From positions 99,792,860 to 99,856,859 of the forward strand of contig CM067374.1 in the NCBI GenBank assembly GCA_034401795.1: a DNA stretch of 64,000 nucleotides, written 5' to 3'. Position numbers and translations under genes: made by a program. Shown here piece by piece: positions 1-10,360 of the stretch. How positions within the stretch are numbered: position 1 is the stretch's first letter; each line of letters begins with the position of its first letter. The notes below the pieces were generated by a model that saw nothing but the letters and a program-made list of their open reading frames with translations, was not told the origin of the DNA and did not search any database. The DNA comes from Chaetoderma sp. LZ-2023a. Taxonomy: Eukaryota; Mollusca; Caudofoveata; Chaetodermatida; Chaetodermatidae.

Positions 1-496
1 CTGTGATCCCTACATCACATGGTGACATATGTTTCAGATGCGCATACAGGAAGCTCTGGAATGGTTTGCCACTATGTATTCAAGATGGTGAATCAGACTC
101 AGGATAGAATTTTAAGCGCTAATGACCGCACATTTATTCAATCTGTTTCACTGACTGAATAAAATGAACCTTTATCTGTGTACATTTATATGTGTTTAAT
201 GCAGGCCTATAATCATCGTTTTAATAAATCATTGGGTAATTTCCCCCCTAGAGGCTGTCTTATACTGCTACCAAAGGGAATTACTATAGCCCTAGTCTTA
301 TATACAGCACCATAACAATTATTATTTTGATAGCATTGGTTAATTGGACATGTTAAAATTAGTTAGAATAAACTATTCTACCGGGTTATGACACAGCAAC
401 TAAAGAAATGTTGGCATTGATAATCCGGTTTCCGACACACGCCATTCCGTACATAGATTTAGTTTTCGACCGTATCCACGATCGGGTGAGTTTAAC
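1..496. other. Intergenic DNA, no gene seen
   Basis: A+T-rich sequence with only short open frames that have no recognisable domain. I see no exon, RNA gene or complete repeat in it. Confidence 0.5.
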
Positions 497-554
497 GCAG
501 CTTAATAGGCCGATGCTGGGCCGATACCGACCCAACATCGGCCCAGTAAGCTGC
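497..554. repeat. Short hairpin repeat, GGCCGAT family, copy 1
   Basis: An inverted repeat reads GCAGCTTAATAGGCCGATG on one side and CATCGGCCCAGTAAGCTGC on the other, around a second GGGCCGAT block. A near-identical hairpin lies at 61506-61585 at the far end of the window, so this is a dispersed family. The short open frames across it come from the palindrome and are not genes. Confidence 0.65.
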
Positions 555-911
555 TTTATCAGTGTTATCACATCGGCGAACACCCCCCCCCCCCCACCCG
601 CCCCACCCCCATCCGATCTCTAAGCCATTGATATACGATCCAATAAGTATGACTATGCATGTATGATTATACGTTTCTATGTCATACATGTTCATTTTAC
701 ACGATCATACAGCATCGGACATTATTGGATGAGATTACTAACCAGTGATAGCAACAAAATCACGCGATTCTTATTCGGGTGTATGATTGGTTGTTTCATC
801 AAACATGTTTTACGATGCCAAACAAATGTTGAGCATTGTTCGACTTTGTATTGATTCGACACATACTATGATACACGATCAAACATCGTAAGATTTTGTC
901 GAATCATACAT

Positions 912-1266
912 GCAACAGCGCCCATTCAAGTTAGTTTCAAAATATTCAACAGAATGTTTATGAAATAGTGGACATACAATTCATACAGCAACACTTAGTC
1001 CATCATCAATTAAGCGTTCGTGACGAACTTAGCTGCGTCATTCATGACGTAATTGATCATGACGTAAGTCTGCAGACCGCATAGTTGATTATGACGTCAT
1101 ACAAATTGACTGCGAAACTTGATTCATGAATTGGCTGCAAACTATGCCCACCCCCCCCCCCCCCCCCTGCGTCATTCATGGCGTAATAATTATGGCGTCA
1201 TCCTACATGTTACTTAATTGATTATGACGTCATAATCTGGCTGGATAAACTGGAAAGGCCCATTGA
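912..1266 (-). repeat. Hairpin MITE family copy, half element
   Basis: This copy begins inside the family's central hairpin (GTTTCAAAATATTCAACAG at about 941-960). It runs through the 'TTCGTGACGAACTTAG' and 'GATTATGACGTCAT' blocks to the terminal AAACTGGAAAGGCCCATT at 1249-1266. The other terminal repeat is missing. A poly-C run interrupts it near 1150. It belongs to the family best seen at 39393-39796. Confidence 0.65.
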
Positions 1267-1484
1267 CGACTGAGTAAGCGTTGTTGTACGAAGTGTGTTT
1301 TTACTATTTAATAAACATACTGGTGAAATTTTTGAAAATAATTTGACTGGGCGATGTGCAAAATGAAAATATAAACCAGTTTATAAAATGAAAATATAAA
1401 CGAGTTGTTAGAATATTGCAAATTTAACAGCATTTTACAAAGTGTAGTAACTTAGCTACATATAAAAGGTTACTCACCCAACAG

Positions 1485-1650
1485 AGGTCTCGAATCGGCC
1501 CGTGGAACCGGCGGCAGATAAGCTCAGTTCGGATTCCAAGGTACGATTGCCGGGCGTCCGTAAAAACGGCGGAAATCAGCTATCCCGGCAGCCACGAAAC
1601 GCGAACTCCGGGATTGCGGGATACCGCCGGCACCACACTCTCACCCATTT
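1485..1650. other. G+C-rich island of unknown nature
   Basis: About 165 bases are clearly more G+C-rich than their surroundings, with several CCGGC and CCGCC blocks. One plus-strand frame is open across it and ends soon after at a TGA. GGGTGAGT-like splice donor sequences occur on the minus strand at both ends. I do not recognise a product. It could be an isolated exon or a repeat fragment. Confidence 0.3.
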
Positions 1651-3690
1651 AAAAAAACCATGAACTGCTAGTTTAGACATTAAAACTTTTACTTTAAAAA
1701 TCTATAGTTAAAACAAAACTTCCAATATAAAATTCATGTATAAAATGATCAGAGCTGGTGTAACTGCAACTTGCAACTGACTAACCCAGCTACACCCCTC
1801 ACAAAGTGAAGCAACTTGCAACTGAACAACTGTTTTTAAAATTATAAATACAATTGTATGGCCATTGACGCTCATCTGCTAAAGGTAGTATTAGCATTTA
1901 GCACAATTAAAAAAAAATTTCCCATAGTAGGTGTCGATCCATCCAGAAAGAATGAGCTGCTAATAATAAAACAGATGGATAGATCAACAGCTGCCGGACG
2001 AGGGCCATCGTTACAGATTTTAAAATAGCATGGCATCCCTAACTAAAATTACGGACAGTGGTTTTCCCACCACAGCAGAAAAATCGTCGGAATTGCCAAA
2101 TTGATAAATGGAAGTAATAACAATAATCCCACATGAATTTAATGAAGTGTTATCTGAGATTAAAATATAATGTGAGATTCAAGGAAAACTTCTGAATACT
2201 CATAAAGTTTTAATTTAGTGATCATCTCTAACCTTAACATATATGATATAAGATATATATCTCTTATACAACGGAACGATCAGAATTTACAAATTTAGGA
2301 AATCCGGAAAACCACTATCCCTATCACAATAAAGATATCTGAATGAAGCTAAAACGGAACGGATAATACAGCAGAAGAAAGAAACATATGAATTTGCGCT
2401 ATGACTAACGCGTCAATTACTTCGCGCATTATGAAATAGTAAGCGCAATAAATGCATCTGCACGATTTATGCAGTCTTTGCTAAATGCATATTATAAATA
2501 TGCTGTCATATGCAAGACTTCTGCATTATAGAGTAATGCACATTATAAATATGCATGAGTTATGCATGATAGAGCAATAATGCATCATTGCATCATTTTA
2601 ACATGTAATTGTTACATGTTTAATAAATGAAATACCTAGGTATGGCAGTATATAATATGTTGGCCTAATATAAAATATCTGAACTGACCTATGTAGAATT
2701 AATATATCTGGGCTATCCTACAAAATATCTGTGCTGACTTAATAAAACTATATATAATATATTTGAGCTACCCTATAAAATATCTGAGCTGACAAATGTA
2801 GAACTGGCACTGAGTAGCTAACCTAAACTATACATAGATGAGTTTGCATCATAACATATGATGCATATACTTATAAAAAGCGTGCACATGGATTTAATCC
2901 ATATACACATAAACAGAGATCATTATTATGACGGACACTAAATACAGTTAACAATACAATGCGTATGATTAATGCGTAACAATTTACACATCATTTGACA
3001 ACGCATATTTGTACTGCGTGATCAAGAAATGCATAAATATAACCAGGCATTACTACGCACAATTATTCACGCGGCATTTGAAAAACGCGTAATTATAACA
3101 ACGCGTTCTGTGAGTCATACAGCGATGGACCCCTGTTGGTTTTTGGTATCTCAAGGAGTATTATTGCTGGAAAAAGCCACTATGTGCTTATGTGTCCAAC
3201 TAATTTGGTTTCCCAAAAACTTACAAAGAATAGAACATCACGATTTTGCTGTTGCTGAGACGGAAACGGAACATAAGCCAATGATTATAAATGTTTTCCG
3301 GACAAGTTGAATGCCGTCAGTGTCATGCAGAATGTTAAAATTTGAAGTCATAATTTCATATCATCTGAAATAAAGTAATTCTTTTAATGTTGAATTACTG
3401 TCACCATTGTACATTATCACATTACTATTGTAGTACTGTACTACGACCAAAAAGCTAACTGCAGTCCGCACCAATACCATGACCAAATGAATCCGAAATA
3501 AGACGAAACCAGAGGAACATTTATGCAGGTGGACAAGTAGGGTCCATGAAGACTTTCATAGTCTAATTCACGAATGCTTAAAGAGCATTCCAATACAGTT
3601 CATAATCTAAGAACCTGTTGGGAAGACGGCACTGCCTTACTGTTCAACTCTGAATGGTGTGAGTTTGGAGTTGGTCATCTCTAGGAGATG
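1651..3690. other. A+T-rich intergenic DNA with degenerate tandem repeats
   Basis: No gene is recognised. Around 2640-2800 a motif close to AAAATATCTGAGCTGAC recurs about four times with variation. Around 2440-2600 there is a TGCAT/ATGCA-rich stretch. A 93-residue frame at 3029-3310 has no recognisable domain. The 3' LTR expected for the Ty3 element to the right would fall here, but I could not find a matching LTR pair. Confidence 0.4.
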
Positions 3691-3699
3691 TGTGATGTA

Positions 3700-3846
3700 T
3701 TTCACCTCAAACCTGACACCTCATGCGCCTAGGGGAAAAAGTGTGATGCGGTTCCCCTCGGACCTGACACCTCATGCACCTAGGGGAAATGCTATGCGTT
3801 TCTCCTCGGACCTGACACCTCATGCACCTAGGAGAGTGATGCTGTG
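3700..3846. repeat. Three tandem units of about 48 bp
   Basis: The block ACCTGACACCTCATG(C)(A/G)CCTAG occurs three times in a row (about 3711, 3763, 3808), each followed by GGGGAAA or GAGAG and then TTCNCCTC. On the minus strand this encodes the repeated peptide PRCMRCQVRGE in the tail of the Ty3 element's last frame. It is either part of the element's 3' end or a later local expansion. Confidence 0.7.
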
Positions 3847-4078
3847 TTTGTGGGATGGGTAAAACAGAGTCGATATCCAGGTCATCTGTCAAAACAGCAT
3901 CTAGATCATTATGCAGAATTGATGAGGATGGATCAATACCATATGGAATGGTTTCATCCAAATCCTCTTCAAAAATGGAAACACGGTTATCATCAGATAA
4001 CCTACGGCCATTATCGGGGGATAATAAGTCATCATCATCGCCATGATCTTCAGAGCTTATAGCACGTCTCATTCGCAA
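3707..4078 (-). pseudogene. Acidic C-terminal tail frame of the Ty3 element
   Basis: A 123-residue frame overlaps the end of the integrase C-terminal frame by 10 bases. It is rich in Asp and Glu (SEDHGDDDDLL, DNDLDAVLTDDLDIDS-like runs) and ends in three copies of a PRCMRCQVRGE-type peptide encoded by the 48-bp repeats. I infer that it is the tail of Pol shifted out of frame. It could also be a small separate 3' frame. No known domain is recognised. Confidence 0.45.
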
Positions 4079-5152
4079 TATCCAAAAGGTAAATCACGAT
4101 CTCTGCATAGCTTTAATCTATCATGGTGAACAACTAGTTCCCGGCGTTGGTTTTTGATACCAAACAGTGCCTCTGACAACTTTTTATAAATAATAAATGG
4201 ACCAGTCCAAGGAGGTTGTAGTTTACTGGACTGACCTATTTTAGTTGCAGAATTAGCAAGATAAACTACATCACCAACATGATAGGCACGCTCATGCAAA
4301 CGTAGATCATACTCTTTTTTCTGGCGCTTCTGAGCCATTTTAAGGTTATCACGTGCTATCTCATGAGTTTCATGCAACGTTTGCTGTAACTGTTGGACGA
4401 AGTCACTGGCATCTGAAGGGGCATCCTCTGTAGTCGCAGACACAGGGCATTTGCACCTTATGTCAATAGGCTGTAGTACTTCTCGACCAAGCATCATCAT
4501 GTTGGGAGTAAATCCCGTCTGTCGGCTTACAGTAGATCATATAGCTCCAGCGATGAAAGGAATACGCTTGTCCCAATCTTTCTGCCTGTCATGTTCTTGC
4601 AGATAACACCGTATACACTGTAAGACAGTATGGTTTATACGTTCAATCTGTCCATTTGAACATGGTCTATAAGCTGTGGTGCGTGTTTTTTTAAATCTCC
4701 AGTAGATGGCACAGTTAGTTAAATAGGCTGCTCTCAAAGTTACGACCCTGGTCGGTGTGTAAGAAATATGAACAGCCAAATGTGGTGACAAAACGCTCCA
4801 CATACGTTTTGGCTACCAGTCCTGCCCCTTGTTCAGGGAGTGCATAGCGCTCAACCCATTTGGTGACCTGATCTATGATCATCAACACATATCTATTTCC
4901 CATTGCAGATGTGATAAAGGGGCCCAAAATTTCCATATGTACCCGTTCCAAGGGAAAACCGGTATGGCACTCGCCCAGACCAGCTCTAGGTAGGATGGAA
5001 GCTTTTTTGCTACAGCTACAAATCCGACAGGATTTCACATACGCCACCACATCACGAGAGTATCCGTGCCAGATATATTTAGCCTTCACTTGCTCTAATG
5101 TCCTCTGCTCACCCATGTGACTGGCAAGCTTGGAATCATGACAATTTTCCAA
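4069..5152 (-). pseudogene. Ty3/gypsy integrase, broken
   Basis: Integrase would insert the element's cDNA into chromosomal DNA. Three consecutive fragments cover it. 4715-5152 has the HHCC zinc-binding domain (CHDSKLASHMG ... CRICSCSKK) and the first part of the core (ERVHMEILGPF, FLHTDQGRNF). 4537-4803 has the end of the core with the catalytic Glu (KKTRTTAYRPCSNGQIER). 4069-4500 has the C-terminal GPY/F-like module (PPWTGPFIIYKKL ... VHHDRLK). Lesions seen are an in-frame TAA at 4715-4717, a frameshift at an A-run (T-run on plus) near 4686-4692, and an in-frame TGA at 4537-4539. The first catalytic Asp of the core appears as Glu (HMEILGP, where relatives have HMDILGP). The frame upstream is also shifted relative to RNase H at a T-run near 5150. 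The protein is dead. Confidence 0.9.
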
Positions 5153-7706
5153 AAACCAGCTTCTGGAGAGACTTTGGGACTACCAGCAGATTCTGTGTGG
5201 TATTTGCTTCTACCCAGAGATAGTGCAAAATGCTATCGACAAAAATCAATTGATCACATCGAGCCCACCAAAACTTGACAGCTGGACTAGCTAAATATAG
5301 CTCCGCGTCAAAAGGTGTGTGTGACTGCTCAATCCATGATACAACCGTCTTCAGATCCAGATCCTCCAACTGATGCTCGCTTAGATCTTCTGAAGAGAAT
5401 GCATCTAACCAGTTTGACCTTCCGATAACTTGGTCTGTTTGGGGGACACTATCCAGCAGTCCATCTGGATCGTCGCTGTCTGTGTCACTGTCTGATAGGT
5501 CATTATTACTCAGTTGAAGGGCCCTTATGGTTTGAAAAGACAAAGGAATTACATCATCAACATCTTGTTCAAATTGAGACCATTGCTGCTGAAGCTTGGT
5601 ACAATATTTGCACCTACCACATGGTAATGAACTAAGAGATTGGCCAGCTTTATAACAGTGGCAAGGTGAAGAATCACTTGGAACTCGTGATAGACCATCA
5701 GCATTAGAGTGCTGTTTACCGGGCCTGTACTGCATCATCATATTATATTGGGACAGTTCTTCTAACCATCTAGCTAGTTGTCCTTCGATGTACTTGAAAC
5801 TGAGCAGCGACGTGAGACTGTGATGGTCAGTCCGCACAATAAATGACCGTCCTAGCAAGTACATACGGTACTGCCTAGTAAATGTTACCACGGCTAGCAA
5901 CTCTTTGCATGCAACACAATATCTACGCTGAGTCGGTTTCAACGTTCGGCTCGCAAAACCAATAAGCACCTCTTTCCCATTCTGAATTTGGGATAACTCT
6001 GCACCAATAGCAGCCTCTGAAGCATCAGTATCCAGTATGAAGGTACCACCCGGTTTCGGATATCCTAACACCGCAGGGTTGGCCATAGCACCCTGAAGTG
6101 TTTCTAAAGCTACCTGATGCTCTAGAGTCCAGTCATACTCTACGTTGGAACTGGTAAGTGCAGAGAGAGGAGCCAAAATACCAGCAAAACCCTGTATGTG
6201 CTCTCGGCGGTAATTCATGAACCCTAGGAAAGATTCCAGCTCTTTCCTGGTCTTAGGAACAGGCCAATTAGCGACGCTTTCCATATTGTTTGGCTTAACA
6301 GCGATTCCCTTATCACTCACCAACTTACCTAAGAAACAGAGTTCTGTACAGAACAAATTACACTTCTTAGGTTTTAATTTAAGGTTGTGCAACAGGAATC
6401 GGGAAAGGACAGCTTTCAAGTTGGTCATATGACTTTCAAAGTCAGTCCCTGTCACTACCACGTCATCTAAATACGCAAGACACTCGCACCAGTTAAGACC
6501 TTGCAACACCAGCTGAACAACCCTCTGAAAGGTAGCTGGGCTGTTGCACATACCAAATGGCATCCAGACAAATTCAAAGAGCCCATATCTTGTGATAAAT
6601 GCGAGCTTGTGGCGGTCCTCTGGGTCAACCTCGACCTGCCAATACCCGGCTGCCATATCAAGTGTGCTGATGAACTTAGCACTACCAAGTGCATCCAGAC
6701 ATGTCTCAATGTTTGGTAGGGGGTATAGGTCTTTGCGAGTTAGACTGTTCAGAGCTCGAAAATCGACGCAGTACCGCATGGTACCATCTTTCTTCCATAC
6801 TAATACTGGGGCTGATGACCACTCAGATTCTGATGGAACTATGATACCTTTCTCTAACATTTCTGCAAGATGTTTCTCTTCCTCATTCTCAAAACCAAGA
6901 GGAGTTCGTCTAAGTTTAGAACGAACAGGTTGTGCATTACCTGTGTCAACCTTATGTCTTATCCCCTTGAACATACCCAAATCAAGATCATCTTTTGCAA
7001 ATGCATCTTGATACTCGATTAACATGTATTTAACTTGCAAGGACTGCGTCTCCGATAAACCCGATGTCGACCTCTCATACAGATCCTGTAAGAACACAGG
7101 GATGTCCACCTCAGTAACTGTAGAAGTCTGTAAACCGTCCTGGTTTAGTGGGTTAGCAGCAAGTTGAAATTCTGTTCTAGGGTCTAAAACCTCCTCAATT
7201 TCTGTGACAATACCAATGTTGTGGTCTTGTTCCAGAGTAATATATTGGTCCGACATGTTCCTTAACAAGATAGGAATCTGCGAATCTTTGGCAGTGGCCA
7301 CTGTATGAGGTGTTACCAGACCCTCCAGTTTAGATGAGGACTGGAGCACAACATCATTCTGTACCTCCCGATCCAGAATGCCTGTGGTCTTCACAGCCTC
7401 AAAAGGACCAACGACCACTTTCTGCTTCAATGTTACCCGAGCTACTTGGGCTTCCTTCCCATGAGCTCTCAACATTGATGCTTGAACCGATTCTCCATTA
7501 ATTATCAGACACAGTCTAGTCAGATCAATAGTGGTCTTGTGTGCCTTCAAGAAATCCAGGCCTAATATAATCAGATCATTAATATTGGCAAGAAGGACTG
7601 GCCAGTTGAACATCATGGAGCCTAATGCAATTGTGACTGGCTCAACACCTTCCACAGGGATAATATTGTCTCTACCTGCACCTTTCAATGAAATACACTC
7701 CAACAT
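5136..7706 (-). CDS. pol: Ty3/gypsy Pol: protease C-terminus, reverse transcriptase, RNase H
   Basis: An 856-residue open frame. Residues 1-75 are the second half of a retropepsin-like protease (ILGLDFLKAH at 47-56); the catalytic part lies in the preceding frame. Residues about 290-470 are the reverse transcriptase, with RYCVDFRALN (311-320), the first catalytic Asp in STLDMAAGYW (D350), LPFG-type WMPFGMCNSPATFQ (381-394) and the YLDD box (D414, D415). Residues about 553-675 are RNase H with D561 (TDAS), E602, D627 (RTDH) and D670 (NADGLSR). A Cys-rich linker (PCHCY, LPCGRCKYC) follows. All catalytic residues of RT and RNase H are present, so this part alone could fold. Frameshifts on both sides break the polyprotein. 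Confidence 0.93.
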   Translation of the reverse strand: MLECISLKGAGRDNIIPVEGVEPVTIALGSMMFNWPVLLANINDLIILGLDFLKAHKTTIDLTRLCLIINGESVQASMLRAHGKEAQVARVTLKQKVVVGPFEAVKTTGILDREVQNDVVLQSSSKLEGLVTPHTVATAKDSQIPILLRNMSDQYITLEQDHNIGIVTEIEEVLDPRTEFQLAANPLNQDGLQTSTVTEVDIPVFLQDLYERSTSGLSETQSLQVKYMLIEYQDAFAKDDLDLGMFKGIRHKVDTGNAQPVRSKLRRTPLGFENEEEKHLAEMLEKGIIVPSESEWSSAPVLVWKKDGTMRYCVDFRALNSLTRKDLYPLPNIETCLDALGSAKFISTLDMAAGYWQVEVDPEDRHKLAFITRYGLFEFVWMPFGMCNSPATFQRVVQLVLQGLNWCECLAYLDDVVVTGTDFESHMTNLKAVLSRFLLHNLKLKPKKCNLFCTELCFLGKLVSDKGIAVKPNNMESVANWPVPKTRKELESFLGFMNYRREHIQGFAGILAPLSALTSSNVEYDWTLEHQVALETLQGAMANPAVLGYPKPGGTFILDTDASEAAIGAELSQIQNGKEVLIGFASRTLKPTQRRYCVACKELLAVVTFTRQYRMYLLGRSFIVRTDHHSLTSLLSFKYIEGQLARWLEELSQYNMMMQYRPGKQHSNADGLSRVPSDSSPCHCYKAGQSLSSLPCGRCKYCTKLQQQWSQFEQDVDDVIPLSFQTIRALQLSNNDLSDSDTDSDDPDGLLDSVPQTDQVIGRSNWLDAFSSEDLSEHQLEDLDLKTVVSWIEQSHTPFDAELYLASPAVKFWWARCDQLIFVDSILHYLWVEANTTQNLLVVPKSLQKLVFGKLS

Positions 7707-7725
7707 CTTTAAAGGGTAAGGTAAT

Positions 7726-9281
7726 TTATTTGCAAAGAAATTGCCAATTACTAGTCACTTGTGCCGTAGTGTCCACCACTGCATCAACAGAAACACCATT
7801 TACTTTAATGGGAATGACTAGTGTTATAGGGTCATGATTAAACTCATACATGCGAACATAATATGATCGCACAGGCGAAGATCTCGGTGAAGCAGAAGGT
7901 GATGGCGACCATGTACGCCTCGGCTCTGGACACTCACGAGAAAAATGCCCCTCGAAATTGCAATTAAAGCACTTTCCCAATCTGAGAGGAGGAGAAGGGG
8001 AACGCGATGGAACGACCTTACCTCTTGGAGGAGACCGACCTCGACCGAATTGACCAGATATAAGATTCAAAATCAAAATCCGCCATATCCTTTCTAAGTC
8101 CTTTGACAGCTTTCTCTAATTTATCTATCCTGCTTGGGGCCGTTATGCCGCTCAACTGCTCAGGATTATCTGCCTCCATCAAACCAGAAGCATCGACCGG
8201 AAAACGGACCTTTCGAACCTCAGGTCTGCTGGAACCCATGATCAATCTTTGATTATGGATAGCTGCATTGACCATTTGTACAGCCTCCTCCAGGGTGCTC
8301 GGATCGTTATCCATAGCTATCAGAGCGGCTCGTTTATGCTCAACACCCCGTAGGAATGCATCAATGGCAATTGTCTCGCCCAAACTCTCTGAGTCATCAG
8401 GGTAGCCATCTAAAGTGAGCTCCTGAATGATATCTGCAAATTCTTCTAAAGAGTTACCCTCTTGTCGAATGTCTTGCATTTTTTCCTGATGATGTGGGGC
8501 AGATTTTCTTCCCGAATCGCAACCGTAATCTGTCGCATAAACTGAAGTAATCATTCTGGACTTGCACAGAACAGATGCAGTAAAGCTTTAAGGCCTTGTC
8601 CCTTAAAGCTGAGATGAGCATGTCTAATTTATATGTATCAGACCAACGGTACCTTGAAGCAGTATGCTCAAACTGTATGAAAAATGGTTTCCACTCACAT
8701 TTTCCATCAAAAGTTGACATTTTAGGTGGAGGAGGACCATCAGAGTAGCTTCTATGACCGGGTGATGACATTCTAGAGTCAGTGTACGAAGAGCCATCCA
8801 AGTAAGCTCTACGAACTGGTGATGACGTCCTAGAGTCATGGTGAGAAACTGATCGCGACTCCCTCTTAGGTTCTCTAGGGGTATATACCCCCCTAGGAGC
8901 CAGGTTATCAACTAGGGTCTGATCACCCCTTTGTTGACTAGTTGAGTTAAGGAGTGCCTTGTATTTGATACCTTGAGCTAGCAGTTCCATGTTCAGTCTA
9001 GCTACTTGCTCTTCCAGGGATTCTTCCCTTGGGTGCGAGTTGACCCCACCAACAGCGCCTTCATCATTGATGTCGAATACGACATCCCCAGCATGGAGCA
9101 ATCGGGCAAGGACTGTAGCTGTGGCAGGCAGATCAGGATCTGCCTTAATGTCGGCCAGAGATATGGAACCTCCTCTGGACTCACGAAAACTTACTATGCC
9201 AGCAGCTCGAATTTTACCAATGTTATGAAGTGCACTAAGTTCCTTCACGGTTGCAGTGTTAATACACAAAGGTTTTGGCAT
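7726..9281 (-). pseudogene. gag: Ty3/gypsy Gag with N-terminal helix-hairpin-helix, frameshifted
   Basis: Gag would form the particle shell and bind RNA. The first fragment (8454-9281, 275 residues) starts with a ComEA-like helix-hairpin-helix pattern (INTATVKELSALHNIGKIRA, residues 7-26). It continues with a short coiled coil (SLEEQVARLNMELLAQ), a Ser/Arg/Pro-rich linker and the start of a capsid-like region (MSTFDGKCEWKPFFIQFEH onward). The second fragment (8018-8554) continues the capsid (QEGNSLEEFADIIQEL). The third (7726-8076) has an RS-rich stretch, a CCHC zinc knuckle (CFNCNFEGHFSREC) and the protease active site. Frameshifts lie at an A-run near 8506-8511 and near 8050-8075. The protease motif reads VDTTAQV instead of VDTGAQV, and a stop near 7726 separates it from the rest of the protease. 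Confidence 0.88.
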
Positions 9282-9390
9282 TATGGGTCACCTGTTGATT
9301 TATAACAAGGAAGCGAAATTAATATTTGCTAAAAAAGTAATATCATTTACTGAAATAAGTTGTAAGCGTATGCTTACTGAAAAATATAAC

Positions 9391-10125
9391 TCACTGAGTA
9401 GTCATGGTGGTGCAACTCCGGAGAATGTCTAAATGAATGTTCCGAAGCCAAACCAGATTCAGTAGTGTACCTGCATGCACACCATCCTTCAGAAACTCGA
9501 AAGTATAATGATAACGGACGCGTTTACGTGCACTAGATTTTTTACGGAGTATTAACTCTACACTGCATTTGATGGTGTGTACACCAATATCTGCATTAAT
9601 TTTCTCAATTCTATCATTGAGAAGAGAGAGTTGGTCAAGCAGTTGCAGCTCTTGGTCTTTGAAGGAACAGGGATTCAAATGGTGAAGTTGCTCATTATAC
9701 AGGACCAGAGAATACGCCGGGATATCGATACATTTCACCGTTTGGCCGTAATGCCTTACTATGTCTATCGCACGTTGATGGTGTTGACAAATGCGGGTTA
9801 CCGCGAGTTCATCATCGTCCGTCCTTAAATAGACAAAACCGTCACCTCGTTTCTCGGTAAGGTCGCAGGTTCCGGCCCAGATATAGAAAACGATACAGGG
9901 AAATTTCTGAACGGCGTTGGCTATTCTCGACTGCAAAATATTAACCAGGTCTTGTGTAGTACCACCGCTTTTACACCAATACTCAACACCCCCAGTTTGA
10001 TCAGCCCTTTTCAAAATGAAACCTTTACTTGTACCCAACAAAATTGCTTTGTGGGTAAAGGATTGATCCAATGAAAACTGGGTGCGAGCCAAAAACTCCT
10101 CAGATTTAACATGAAAAGAAGGCAT
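9391..10125 (-). CDS. SGNH-hydrolase-like protein upstream of Gag
   Basis: An intact 244-residue frame 109 bases upstream of the Gag start on the same strand. It shows the block pattern of the SGNH/GDSL fold: block I ILLGTSKGFIL with Ser33, block II SGGTT (about 53-57), block III YIWAGTCDLTEK (81-92, where many members have GTND), and block V FLKDGVHAGTLLN with Asp214 and His217. The Ser-Asp-His set is kept, although block I is GTS rather than GDS and the block III Asn is Cys. The family hydrolyses esters in many proteins, but some SGNH-like domains only bind, so catalysis is not assured. No signal peptide or membrane segment is evident. The intact state contrasts with the broken gag and pol beside it. 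It may be an accessory frame of the element or an unrelated neighbour. Confidence 0.6.
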   Translation of the reverse strand: MPSFHVKSEEFLARTQFSLDQSFTHKAILLGTSKGFILKRADQTGGVEYWCKSGGTTQDLVNILQSRIANAVQKFPCIVFYIWAGTCDLTEKRGDGFVYLRTDDDELAVTRICQHHQRAIDIVRHYGQTVKCIDIPAYSLVLYNEQLHHLNPCSFKDQELQLLDQLSLLNDRIEKINADIGVHTIKCSVELILRKKSSARKRVRYHYTFEFLKDGVHAGTLLNLVWLRNIHLDILRSCTTMTTQ

Positions 10126-10290
10126 AAGCTGAGTAGTGTTTTAACGGAGTAACTAGCAATGTGATAATGAACTTTTTGAATTAATAATAACAAGAAAAAA
10201 CTAATAGTGTTCAGCGCAATTAGTAAACCTAATATTACAATTGAAACATATTCGTTGATTAGAAGGGAGATTACCCTCTAATGTTCAAAA

Positions 10291-10356
<66 letters not shown>
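10291..10356. repeat. (TAA)n microsatellite
   Basis: About 22 near-perfect TAA units end directly at the target duplication of the hAT-like element that follows. Confidence 0.95.
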
Positions 10357-10359
<3 letters not shown>

Positions 10360-10360
10360 C

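Larger units (their letters stand above)
3707..10125 (-). mobile_element. Ty3/gypsy-type retrotransposon remnant, minus strand
   Basis: Read on the minus strand, the order is SGNH-like frame, Gag (helix-hairpin-helix, coiled coil, capsid-like region, zinc knuckle), protease, reverse transcriptase, RNase H, integrase and an acidic tail. RT and RNase H before integrase is the Ty3/gypsy order. The protein-coding part is about 6.4 kb. Gag, protease and integrase are broken by frameshifts or stops, so the copy cannot be autonomous. I compared the sequence left of 3707 and right of 10125 for LTRs and a primer-binding site and found none by eye. The true ends are therefore unknown, and membership of the SGNH frame in the element is inferred from strand and spacing. 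Confidence 0.9.

Noticed and set aside
3311-3700. 3' LTR of the Ty3 element
   Set aside because: I compared it with 9282-9390 and 10126-10290 and found no matching block beyond a few bases.
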